Assembly: GCA_028023455.1 (NCBI GenBank)
Contig: JAQFVV010000036.1
Location: 6,631,576-6,695,575, forward strand
DNA length: 64,000 bases
Direction: 5' to 3'
Origin: Epiperipatus broadwayi
Taxonomy: Eukaryota; Onychophora; Udeonychophora; Euonychophora; Peripatidae
Shown: positions 55,110-64,000 of the stretch, in pieces
Layout: each line of letters opens with the position of its first letter
Numbering within the stretch: the first letter of the stretch is position 1
The notes under the pieces: model-generated
What the model was told of the DNA's origin: nothing
Database searches by the model: none
What the model saw: only the letters and a program-made list of their open reading frames with translations
Position numbers and translations under genes: made by a program

Positions 55110-55770
55110 GTGATTATATCATTGTTGATTAACAGTAGACTCCAAGTACATGTTTTTCCCATAAAGATCTATCAAAGTATTTAAACTCTAAAGTTTATTT
55201 CAGATTGTTCATGTGCAGAAATGTATTTTATGGATGCAATCATTAGTTATATTAATGACTAAAACAAAGCATCCAAAAAAACCAAACAAATAATAATACA
55301 CCAGAAATGCATAATTTTTAACTTTTACTATGATGAACATTGCAAAAAAAGGAATCTCTTTTAGCTAACTACTCAGCACTAAACCAATCTACACTAATAA
55401 TGATTACATACTCCATAAAAAATAATTTATGATCAAGAACTTTTATATAGTATGGTCTATAAAAACCAAGTAGACATTCAATCATTAATTTTCATCGACA
55501 TAATTGATTATTAGATAACATTAATAAAATCTTATGTAAACAAAATCTTAAACACTATTTAAGGAATGTATTCCCCACACACCTAGTTTTCTCTATCAGA
55601 TACAAAACTATTTAAAAATATTTGATTGATTCTAACTTATTTTTTTAAGTACATGTACTTTAATATTGTTTCAAAAAAAAAAATTTATTAATTACTTTGT
55701 GTACAAATTAGAAAGGATATATATAAAGTTAAATGGGGTTGTGCTAAGTTTTGAGAGTTCTTATGAGTGG
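55110..55770. other. Unannotated AT-rich stretch
   Basis: Probably includes the 3' UTR of the LINE that follows on the minus strand. No other feature. Confidence 0.4.
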
Positions 55771-55771
55771 T

Positions 55772-56570
55772 TTAGTAGGCCAGCATGTTTGTTGTTCTGT
55801 TGTTATTAGTAGGGAGGGTGAATAGGTTCCAGGTATCCTCAAAGAATTTTTTGGGAGAGATGAGCTCATCTCTTTTCCTGATTTTTTTTATTGTTTCGCA
55901 GAACAACAGATCTGGGTCTAGGCAGGGCAGTTCCATTATCAACTTGCAATGTACTACCCAGATTGCATAGAGAATGAAAATGGATAGTCTAATGATAGCA
56001 AATGTTCCGGTGTGGATCGCCTTTATGGGCAAGAGAATTAGGTCCGGTCTGATATTGGAGTTGGTGAAGACTATATCTCTGACTGTTTTAAGTTTTGGAC
56101 AGCGATATATGAAGTGCTGAATGGTTTCCTCTTCATGAGAACATAAACTGCAGATTGGATCAATGTTGGAGTTACCTCTTTGGTAAAATAGGAACCAATT
56201 TGTGGGAAGCGCACTAAGGTTAATTTTGATGATGAAGTCCAGATACTTGGACTCCAGAACCATCTTTTAAAGTGGGTAATTAATTTTTGGTTTGTGAGGT
56301 TGAGACTACTTTGGGAGGTTGTGGATGTGGGTTGATTAGGTGGTACGCATCCCACAAGGTGATTTTAACATTAAGATTGGTTTCTATGATTGGTTTGTAT
56401 TGACTTAGAAGATTGATAAGGGACGATATCCATGGCATTTTCCCTGGTGGGGGTCGATCCGTTGGGGAAATCTTTTCGGTGATGTTGTTATAGCCAAAGG
56501 AATGTATCAAATTATGTAGCGTATTGTGTGTTTTTTGGAGGATGGCTGCTTGAATAGAGTGGAAAGACAA
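55772..56570 (-). pseudogene. C-terminal zinc-knuckle domain of the LINE
   Basis: After a D-R-P-P-P region, the frame 55772-56263 carries N-W-F-L-F-Y-Q-R-G, then C-S-L-C and H-F-I-Y-R-C (C-x2-C-x7-H-x4-C), a hydrophobic helix, and a final F-E-D-T-W-N-L. Layout matches the zf-RVT domain found downstream of RTs. One shift separates it from the preceding frame (56280-56570). Confidence 0.75.
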
Positions 56571-56600
56571 GCCATTGAACCTCTGAGGCAGCTAGATTTG

Positions 56601-57754
56601 TCAGAGGCTGATGGCCACAGTCTTCTCTCTCCAGAAGAGTTTGGTGCATAGGCGATTAATTTTGTTCTGAAACTGTTTGGTTAGTTTGATGAAGGACAGG
56701 TAATATGTAATTTTTGGTAATTTTGTCATATTCAGGAGGCCTACCTTTCCATATAGTGAAAGATAGACTCTAGAGAGAGATGTGGTGATGTGCTCTGTTG
56801 TTTGGAGGATACCGTCCTGTATTTCTCTGGCCATTGCCATTGATGATTTGAAGATGGGAAACCCCGAGAATCTTTGTGGTTTGGCAGTATAAGTAGATGG
56901 TATTTGTTTTCCTGACTTTATCTGCCAGATAGCTGATTTGTTGTGATTTATTTGTAAATGATATTTTTCAGAATATTGATTTAAAATGGATTGTAGTTGG
57001 GGAAGGTATTTTATGGTAGGTAGAACAATCATGATGTCATCTATGTAGGCAAATGAGTTGAGGTGTTTATTGATGGATGGAACGAATACGTCTGGTTGAT
57101 TTTTTTCAATATCCATCAGTAGAGGATTTATGTATGCTGTGAAGCATAGAGCACTGAGGGGGAACCTTGAGGGAGAGATTTAAAAGGTTTGAAGCCTGGT
57201 GTGAGTTTGCCATCCAGTGAGACAAATATTTCTCTGTTGCTTAATAGATTACTGATTATTTGTATAATGGTGACTGGAACATCATACTCAGCCAGCAGAT
57301 TCAGCAGGATGTCTATGTGCACTGAATCAAAAGCCGCAGCGATATCCAGCTGGACAGCAATGGGTTTAGATTTTTTTTGTATTCTGATATAATCTATGAG
57401 AGCCATAACGTTAGCCATAGCATGTGAGGTGGAGGAACCTTTTTTCCCATATTGATTAGAAGAAATGTGTTTAAGGACTATAGGTTGAATTTGATCCTTG
57501 ATGACTGACTCCATTATCTTGATCAGCAATGGAGTCATGGAGATTGGTCGAATACTGGTTAAATCAGTGAGTGGTTTTTGTTTTTTCAAAAAAGGCACTA
57601 GTGCCACCGGATACAGATCAGCTATATTTCTGTGCCCAGTAGCTAAGTGTTCAATCATTTTGACCATGATGGGAATCGTAAACTGACTTAGGTGATTTAA
57701 AAGGAACTTAGGGATGCCATGTAGACCTGGATGAATGCTATCTGGGAGAGACAT
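56601..57754 (-). pseudogene. Reverse transcriptase domain of the 55.8-58.1 kb LINE
   Basis: First part: H-P-G-L-H-G-I-P, T-S-I-R-P-I-S-M-T-P, Q-L-D-I-A-A-A-F-D-S-V with the first catalytic Asp, and L-P-Q-G-S-P. A shift at about 57120 follows. Second part: F-A-Y-I-D-D-I-M-I, the catalytic Y-x-D-D box, then L-Q-I-N-H-N-K-S and the thumb. The catalytic residues are intact, but the shift lies between the Q-G-S-P and Y-I-D-D blocks, so no functional enzyme is made. Relatively young relic. Confidence 0.8.
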
Positions 57755-58139
57755 AAGTTTTCTTTTAAGTAGAGCTTCTGTAATGCCATGCTCACCTGGA
57801 TTCCAGCCAATCTGGTTCAGAAGGAGGACTATCTGCTTGCATAAGTTGTTGATGATGCTGACTGATGAGTAACATCATAGGATAACCTACGAGTGGGTTG
57901 CTGTTACTGGTAATTGATGATAGGGTAACTTGTTGTCTATTTGTCCCTAGAACCCATCTGAGGTACCCTCTTGTCCAACAATGTTGTTGAGACAAGAAGA
58001 ATTTAGACCTCCTGATGGATATATATTCTGCGAGTGATTTTTGTTTAATACGGTAAAGGTTTTTAAGATGTACTTTAAATATTGTAGTCTCCCAGACATT
58101 TTTAATATAATTCAAAACACTATCCTAAAGTGAGATCAT

Positions 58140-59994
58140 TGTCAAACTGATAAGAATGGTTTCAAAAAAACATTCATCAGTTGTTCCCAGCCTTTATATA
58201 AACACATCATTATTTTTGATACTTGATTGGTTCCAAATAAAAATTGAAATATTCATGATCAATATATACCAAATTCTTATTGCAATAATAACCTATAACT
58301 GTTAACAATAATCTAATAAAAATATATTTACTTTTACAAATTGCCAATAATACACATATGCAAATATATTTAAATGTATTTAAAAACATAAATAGATATC
58401 AAATAAATAAGTTTTATGGAAGGAAACAAAGTTAGGAATTACAAAAAAAAAAATCAAAGTTTATTTGAATTGCCAAATAAAAATTGAAGATTATATTTAT
58501 TTTTTCCCATAAGCATTAAGTTTATAAAAAGACAATTAAATGTTAGCAATTTTATCTTCAAATTTAAAAACACTCTTGCAAAATAAATTGAAAACATCAT
58601 TGTTCTATCAATTTCAAACTAACTGGTAACAAAAATTTGACAATATTTTCCAGGATTTTTATATTTATAAATTAAAGAGCTTTTATTCCTTTTTAATCAC
58701 AATGTTAGCTTATATATAATCTAATATTTTAACATCTGAATTTTTTTTTTTAAATGTTTGATTTCATAGTTAATATTTTGTTTTGAAATGTAATGTTCTG
58801 TAAGCAGAAATTTAGTTCTTTGAATAAATTTTGGTAAATTTTTTATTTGTATTATGCATTTTATTTGAATTTTTACAATTTTAAACGCAGTCTGTGCTTT
58901 CAGTCATTTACTAATGACATCCCCATGTATGATAATGCTTTCAAATAGCAAGTTGTATTTACATTTCATTTACAGTGATAACTTCCAATTTCACATTTAA
59001 GCTGTAAATAGAATTTTTTTTTTAAAGTTCAGAAGACAATATATTGCAATGAGAGAAAATGTTCTAAGATAATTGTATGCAAATACCTAAATAATAAATA
59101 TTAAAAATAGGCATTTTAGTTTTAAATTATTCATGCGATTATTTTTTGAGTTTGTAAATTTTGAACAGACTTTGTGAGATTCCTTCATGAAGCAGCAAAA
59201 TATTTTAAATCAGAATGAACTATAATTTTTTACTAATGATTGTGTATCATGTACAATGTAGAAATAATGAACAACAATAAATTATCTAATAGCTTTATTT
59301 TACAATGAACTCAAGAGAGGAGGCTTTAAGATTCCGATTCATATAGTTACAATTTTCAGTTACATATATATATATTGAAAAAAAAAATGAAAATTTATTT
59401 TTTATAATAATTGTATGAGCACAATATTATCAAATTTGACACAAGCAATCATCACATACATGCATACAAAAAAATATCTAACAGTTATAAACAAAAACTA
59501 ATATGAGTTATACAGATATATAACATATAAATGTAATACATAAGCAATTTCCACATGAGTATGTAGCTAATAATTATGGCAACAAAATGCGTGTATCCGC
59601 TCAACTAATCACTGTGATAATATCCACATTCAAATCACACATATTTTTTATCATGTATAAACTTTGTTTTTATACTTCACCCGAGAATAAATCACTTTCA
59701 AGAATTTAATAGTTAAATCTGAAATTGAGAAATCTGGTAAATTAAAATATAAAACAGGTCTGCAAAGTTTTTTTTATATGTACATTATCATATTTAATTT
59801 GCATACAGTATTTATATAGTTTTTTGAATCACCCACAATATAGATTCCATTTAGGACACTATTTGGTAAATCACATTATCTTCGTTACAAATGTAATTAT
59901 TTATGATGACCTAATTAACGATTGTGCTCAGCAACTAATTAATAGAATAAACAGTTGGTATTTAATTAAATGAAAATTTGAAAAACCATTGAAT
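58140..59994. other. Long unannotated AT-rich stretch
   Basis: No supported feature. Confidence 0.4.
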
Positions 59995-60480
59995 TATATA
60001 TGGAGGGATGGGGGACAAACACAGGCTAGAAAGATTTCACAATATGTAAAGTTAATAAAGAATTTATTTGTGTGTATTTATTTTAGAAATGGGATGGATG
60101 TGGAAAAATATAATACAGGTGTGTTATTTTGAGGAATGGGAAAAGAGAATAGATGAGTTGGTTAAAGAAAAAGATAAAATTATGGAAAATGAATATGAAT
60201 AAAAAAAAAAGTAGTTATATATGAATCAAAAAATATATAAGATATGAAAAAATATACATAACACTAGAGAATGTATATTATTTTGTTATTTAAGGATAAT
60301 AACAAAAGCTCTAGATATCAAAAAAAGAAGGCAAAAGTGGATAAGAATTAGACTGTAAATAGGATTTATCTGAAAGTATTAAAATTATAGAATATTTAAT
60401 TCTGGAAGATAGGATTTGAAAGAAGAACAGGATAAATTTATGGCAGGAAAGTAAAAATAAAAAAATACTTATATAAGTTT
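59995..60480 (+). pseudogene. Possible CR1-like LINE C-terminal relic
   Basis: A purine-rich plus-strand segment. Near 60120-60175 a frame gives C-Y-F-E-E-W-E-K-R-I-D-E-L-V-K, which resembles C-Y-S-G-K-E-W-D-K-R-I-E-A-L-I-K of the 35.5-kb RT tail. The rest is too decayed to confirm. Confidence 0.3.
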
Positions 60481-61417
60481 ATTGCTTGGGGGGTCATGTG
60501 ACATTTAAGCACCAGAAATGGCAATTCCAGTTAAGGAACCTTTTACTCATGTATCCATTATTCTACAACTACATTAAACTACACAAATTAATATACAAAT
60601 AAATTACCTATAATGCAGTTATCTTTTTTATTTTATTCATTAATAGATGTCAGTTCTGATAAATGTAAATGTTTATTTCTTATTATGCAATTTTTTTTTC
60701 AATATCATTATATAACTATTTTTTGAATGTAGACTAAATGTTTTTTAGCATATAATAAATAGTTCAAGTTAATTTGAAAATACTCATTATATGAAAATGA
60801 AATACTACTTTCCGTTATCAAAGGCTTTTATTTAAGTTAGAAACTATTATTTAAGTAAAATTTTGAAATCAAAAATTAATATATTTCTATCAAATGGATT
60901 TTCTTCAAGTTTTGTACATGTCTTAGAAATCATTGCCAATGCAATATGGTTAAATATTTCAGAATAACGTCCTCATTAATTTATTATAGAAGTGGTGGAC
61001 AGAATTTCAAGGACATTGATATCAGTTCAGGAAGTTTTCAGTGATGTGTGCAAGAAGGTGTTACATATATAGTTTTTTTAAAAAAAGCCGCCTAAAAACT
61101 TTTAGGAATTGAAGTAAAAACAAATCCTGATTGTAAAAACTTTCTTAAAAATTGTATGAAATTCTATTTTCTGTTGATTGTAAGTATATATATATATTAT
61201 AATAAATGCTTTTATTAATCAAAAAAGCCTGTTGCAACATGCTACAGTAGCAAATAGTAATAAACAATTTAAAATGTGAAAATTACATTGTATTGATTTT
61301 TTTTATACTTCTCCCTTTTGTTACTTTGTTGGGTTGAATTTTTTTCCAACTTTTGAATGAAAAATGGAATGAAAACTTTCATTTTTGATCCTTGAAATAC
61401 TGTGATTAATACTTAAG
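60481..61417. other. Unannotated AT-rich stretch
   Basis: No supported feature. Confidence 0.4.
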
Positions 61418-61425
61418 AAGTATTG

Positions 61426-61507
61426 CGTTGCTGGCCTAGCTGCCTTCCAAGCAACTGGCCCGGGTTCGCTTTCCGGTCAATGCTTTGACATATAAGAAAG
61501 AAAGAAA
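61426..61507 (+). mobile_element. tRNA-derived SINE, copy 3, with 8-bp TSD
   Basis: Flanked by AAGTATTG (61418-61425 and 61508-61515). The head has CGTTGCTGGCCTAG and a B box GGGTTCGCTTTCC (61462-61474). The D-loop part is shortened relative to the 17.8-kb copy. The tail is TTTGACATATAAG(AAAG)n. The TSD and A-rich tail prove retroposition. Confidence 0.82.
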
Positions 61508-61515
61508 AAGTATTG

Positions 61516-62817
61516 GCTGGTGGAAATACAGTAAATGTTTTTAAAATGTTTAAAAATAAAAAATTATGTTTGAATCATTCTACCAGAAACAATTTTTTTT
61601 TATAATTTGAATTGTTCAACCTAACAACTTTGGAATAGAAAATAAAATAGTTCCGTTTCAAATACTGACAATACCCCATGATTAATGAATAAAAGAATAA
61701 ATTGTGTCTATATAACTTCAGTGCTAGAGGAAACTGCCACACAAAGATAGAAACATTTGGGAAAAAGAAGACAAAATTTCAAGAAAAGAGAGCCAGTGAC
61801 TATGAGGAAGAAAAGAGCAGCAGATGAAAAAGTCCCCCCTCCCCCCAATTTCAATTTGGGTTATTATATTTAAGTTACATAACATTTGAAATACCATATA
61901 TTAAAATACCAAACCAATTGCTGCTTCAAAGTAGATGAATGATCTGAAATTGAAGAAACATATCTTATATAGTGGATGTTACTTTATTTACAATTTATAC
62001 TTTGATATTTTGGAAACTAGTAATATTATGAATTAATGCTGTCTAATGTACAACTCAGAAAAATATTATACCGCCAAATTTTATTTAAGTAAGAATTTGA
62101 GAACATATTAAATTACTCTTATTTTTTTAAAGAACATATTTTTTGTATCACAAATGATAGAACACATGGTTCTAGGAATCAATTTTTAATACATGATTTT
62201 TTTTCAAACATTACTCCTACTGCTTTTATTCTTTGGTTTGATTAGAATTGTAATGCTTGTGAAAAAGATCCAATGACTAAAAAGTTAAAATAAATATATA
62301 GAAAAAATATTTTGGAATAATTACTTATTATTTACTGAATGAATTCTAAAAATGTTAGAAATAATACATTTTATCAGAATTACGACCACCGATGCTTTAT
62401 GTGATGCCATATTGACTGTAAGGAATGTTATTTATCCACTCGATATTGAGAGTGACTATATATATATATATACACACACACAAGATAGGGTAACTATGAC
62501 CTTAAAATTTAACATTATTCAATCATTGCCAGTGATTGTCAGACTGAAGCTTAAATCAAGCACTAGTCTCAAGGCAAACTCCAATCCTATTTGCTGATCA
62601 TCATCCATCTCACCTATATGATAACCTAATAGAGATGTATTTTAATTAGACTTATCAGAGCAGCTATATCAAGGTATTATAGGAATAATTAATTTATTTA
62701 ATAATAATAAAGAAAATTGAACAAAATTTGTACTTGTAAATGTATATAATCATAATAAAATCTATTTCAGAATGGATCAGCGAAATCATTCAAGCGTACA
62801 ATGGCTTATGCATTTAC
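61516..62817. other. Unannotated AT-rich stretch with (TA)n(CA)n
   Basis: A (TA)n(CA)n microsatellite at about 62457-62481. No genes seen. Confidence 0.45.
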
Positions 62818-62830
62818 TTAAATGGATTAT

Positions 62831-63160
62831 AATTATTAAAAAAGCAAGTCATATATAACGTGACATTACTTTTAACAAGCTTGTAGTTACAAAAATGCAC
62901 ACAGAGAGCTACCAATAGCTCAATCAAGCTCTTAATTTATAAGTGCGAAAATTTCAGAGTTTCTACTTAAATATACATATGAAATAAGTGCTGGTTTTTT
63001 GAGTTGCTATTTTAGGTCTAGTGTCCGAATACTCTAGCTCTTCACTGACGTGAGCCATAAGCTCGAAACCAAGTTGGTCTGGAGATAGGAGTGTTTTGGA
63101 TAGAGATTTTAAATATTTTCTCATACCGCACTTATTTGGTACGCTCTCTTGTGTGCATTT
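62831..63160. mobile_element. Family B hammerhead retroelement, copy B2, with 13-bp TSD
   Basis: A 330-bp insertion flanked by perfect 13-bp direct repeats TTAAATGGATTAT (62818-62830 and 63161-63173). Leader AAAGCAAGTCATATATAACG, then an inverted left-arm segment (about 62912-62950) and the right arm (63040-63150). A hammerhead with almost full pairing lies on the plus strand. It is one of the clearest integrations in the window. Confidence 0.88.
63031..63092 (+). ncRNA. Type I hammerhead ribozyme, family B
   Basis: CTGACGT (63045-63051; T instead of the usual A at core position 9), stem II GAGC/GCTC with loop CATAA, GAAAC (63065-63069), stem III ACC/GGT with loop AAGTT, then C at 63079 and predicted cleavage before 63080. 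Stem I: TCTTCA/TGGAGA (six pairs, one G-U), internal loop, then ACTC (63031-63034)/GAGT (63089-63092). Pairing parallels family A while the bases differ. Confidence 0.82.
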
Positions 63161-63249
63161 TTAAATGGATTATGTCCTGTATATGAGGGGCCAGATTGAC
63201 TTTAGGTCAATATGGGTGTGACAAGAATCTTGGCCTCAGGGTGGCCTTT

Positions 63250-63890
63250 GAGCATTCCATCATCAGATTTTTAATTGGATGGACGGTTGAAGAGTTGGAG
63301 TGTGGAGTAGATTGAAGCCTGTCCATTAAAGTATGAAGATTGGCTCTTTTAATATATATCTGAGCACTTATAGCATATATGTGTAGAGATGGTAATCTGG
63401 ACCAACTGATGATTGCTGGTTTAGCATGAAATACATATATTGGTGATTATTTATCTTTTCAACATATATGTGTTCAAGTGTATCAGTGTGGTGGGTCGTG
63501 TGAAAGTCTGTGCTCATATACCCTATATATTAAATCTTTTAATATATCTCAACTTAATTGAATTCCTGGCTCGGGTTTAATAATATGACAATATAATTAT
63601 AGGGGATTGAAACAGACTTTCAAGCTTCCTTCAGCTATCCACTGTATCTCCTACAACCAATACACATGACTACACACGATAAAGATAAAGGTCAATATGC
63701 ATATTTCATGCTGAATCAGCACCCAGATGGTCAAAATCATTATCACCCCCACACATAATAATCAGTGCTCAATTTACATTAAGATAGCAAATCTTCAAAC
63801 TTTAATGGACAGGCTTCAATCTACTCCAGACTCCAACTCTTCAGCCATCCATATCATTGAAAATCTGATGATGGAATGCCCAAATCCCTT
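63250..63890. mobile_element. Large fold-back element with a third hammerhead family
   Basis: Arms 63252-63345 and 63787-63885 are inverted copies (GCATTCCATCATCAGATTTT). The homology continues more weakly into the spacer, so the whole segment is a decayed palindrome centred near 63.57 kb. A hammerhead lies on the plus strand at 63392-63450. Its minus-strand counterpart (about 63740-63690) has lost the CTGATGA box but retains the AGCATGAAATA segment. Confidence 0.75.
63392..63450 (+). ncRNA. Type I hammerhead ribozyme, third family
   Basis: CTGATGA 63406-63412, stem II TGCT/AGCA with loop GGTTT (flanked by a T-T mismatch), GAAA 63428-63431. Stem III is minimal: A431-T438, T432-A437, A433-T436 around CA. 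Cleavage is predicted after A at 63439. Stem I: ACCAA (63401-63405)/TTGGT (63440-63444), a TGG bulge (63398-63400), then GTAATC (63392-63397)/GATTAT (63445-63450). Eleven stem I pairs together with both core boxes are hard to explain by chance. Confidence 0.78.
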
Positions 63891-64000
63891 ATTGATGCCA
63901 ATATTATTGGCATGCCTATTATTGTCATGGATGTGACAATAATATTAGCATCAACAAGGGACTTGGTTGTTCCATCTTCAGATTTTCAATGGTATGAATG
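63862..64000. repeat. Nested inverted repeat at the window edge
   Basis: Segment GATGATGGAA ... CCCTTATTGATGC (63867-63900) recurs inverted at about 63946-63985. An inner hairpin TATTATTG ... CAATAATA lies at 63901-63946. It continues past the window. Confidence 0.65.

Larger units (their letters stand above)
55772..58115 (-). mobile_element. Zinc-knuckle (L1/Tx1-like) LINE, decayed, 5'-truncated
   Basis: Minus-strand frames 57792-58115, 57128-57754, 56601-57116, 56280-56570 and 55772-56263 are one ORF2 broken by a few shifts. They cover the region before the RT, the RT and a C-terminal knuckle domain. No APE endonuclease or ORF1 is present, so the copy is 5'-truncated near 58.1 kb. A second, shorter 3' copy is at 23.1 kb. 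The clade is inferred from the C-terminal knuckle layout and is not certain. Confidence 0.8.

Noticed and set aside
57850-57890. CTGATGA word in the LINE at 57.86 kb as a hammerhead
   Set aside because: It lies in the coding region of the zinc-knuckle LINE; no GAAAC box at the right distance and no stem I or II pairing.
1-64000. CRISPR array, bacterial operon, riboswitch or rho-independent terminator
   Set aside because: No regularly spaced short repeats, no ribosome-binding-site-spaced ORFs; all content is eukaryotic transposon type.

Overview
This is an AT-rich, intron-scale or intergenic stretch of a eukaryotic genome, almost certainly an animal. It has no prokaryotic operon structure. 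It is built from decayed non-LTR retrotransposons of at least three kinds (CR1-like with a PHD/SGNH-esterase ORF1, an RTE-like type, and a zinc-knuckle L1/Tx1-like type), Penelope-like element (PLE) relics, short tRNA-derived SINEs, TA-flanked DNA-transposon debris and many fold-back elements. The species cannot be named from the sequence. An AT-rich invertebrate is the best fit.

The standout content is a set of short fold-back retroelements that carry type I hammerhead ribozyme (HHR) motifs. Family A has nine copies (5.1, 12.9, 14.0, 15.5, 18.3, 21.8, 38.3, 48.1 and 51.6 kb). Family B has two copies (7.45 and 62.8 kb). An unrelated third ribozyme sits at 63.39 kb. In most A copies two HHRs lie in opposite orientation, one per arm. 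Several copies are flanked by 8-13 bp direct repeats, and a PLE fold-back (10.0-10.9 kb) has a 14 bp one. Families A and B keep the same ribozyme fold with compensatory base changes. I interpret them as animal retrozymes mobilised by PLE machinery; PLE RT and GIY-YIG relics lie in the same window.

Layout: 0-4.4 kb CR1-like LINE copy 1 (minus); 4.7 kb 69-bp repeat; 5-10.9 kb retrozymes, PLE RT relic, SINE, fold-backs and PLE fold-back; 11-16 kb RTE-type relic and three family A copies; 17.25 kb the only plausible host exon (terminal exon with branch point and poly(A) signal); 17.8-22.3 kb SINE, A copy, fold-backs and a TRIM-like LTR pair nested in a fold-back, then another A copy; 23.1-23.9 kb zinc-knuckle LINE 3' end; 24-31.7 kb mostly featureless AT-rich DNA with a PLE tail relic and one fold-back; 31.7-33.4 kb RTE-like LINE; 33.9 kb fold-back; 35.4-38.3 kb CR1-like LINE copy 2 with an uninterrupted 685-codon RT ORF; 39.5-43.7 kb LTR-like stretch and a pogo/Tigger-like element with a LINE tail inside it; 43.9-50.3 kb a ~2.1-2.4 kb direct-repeat pair around a LINE-like ORF1 relic; 50.4-52.6 kb LINE relics and an A copy; 53.8 kb fold-back; 55.8-58.1 kb zinc-knuckle LINE; 58.1-61.4 kb AT-rich DNA; 61.4 kb SINE with target-site duplication; 62.8-64 kb family B retrozyme followed by a large fold-back with the third hammerhead.
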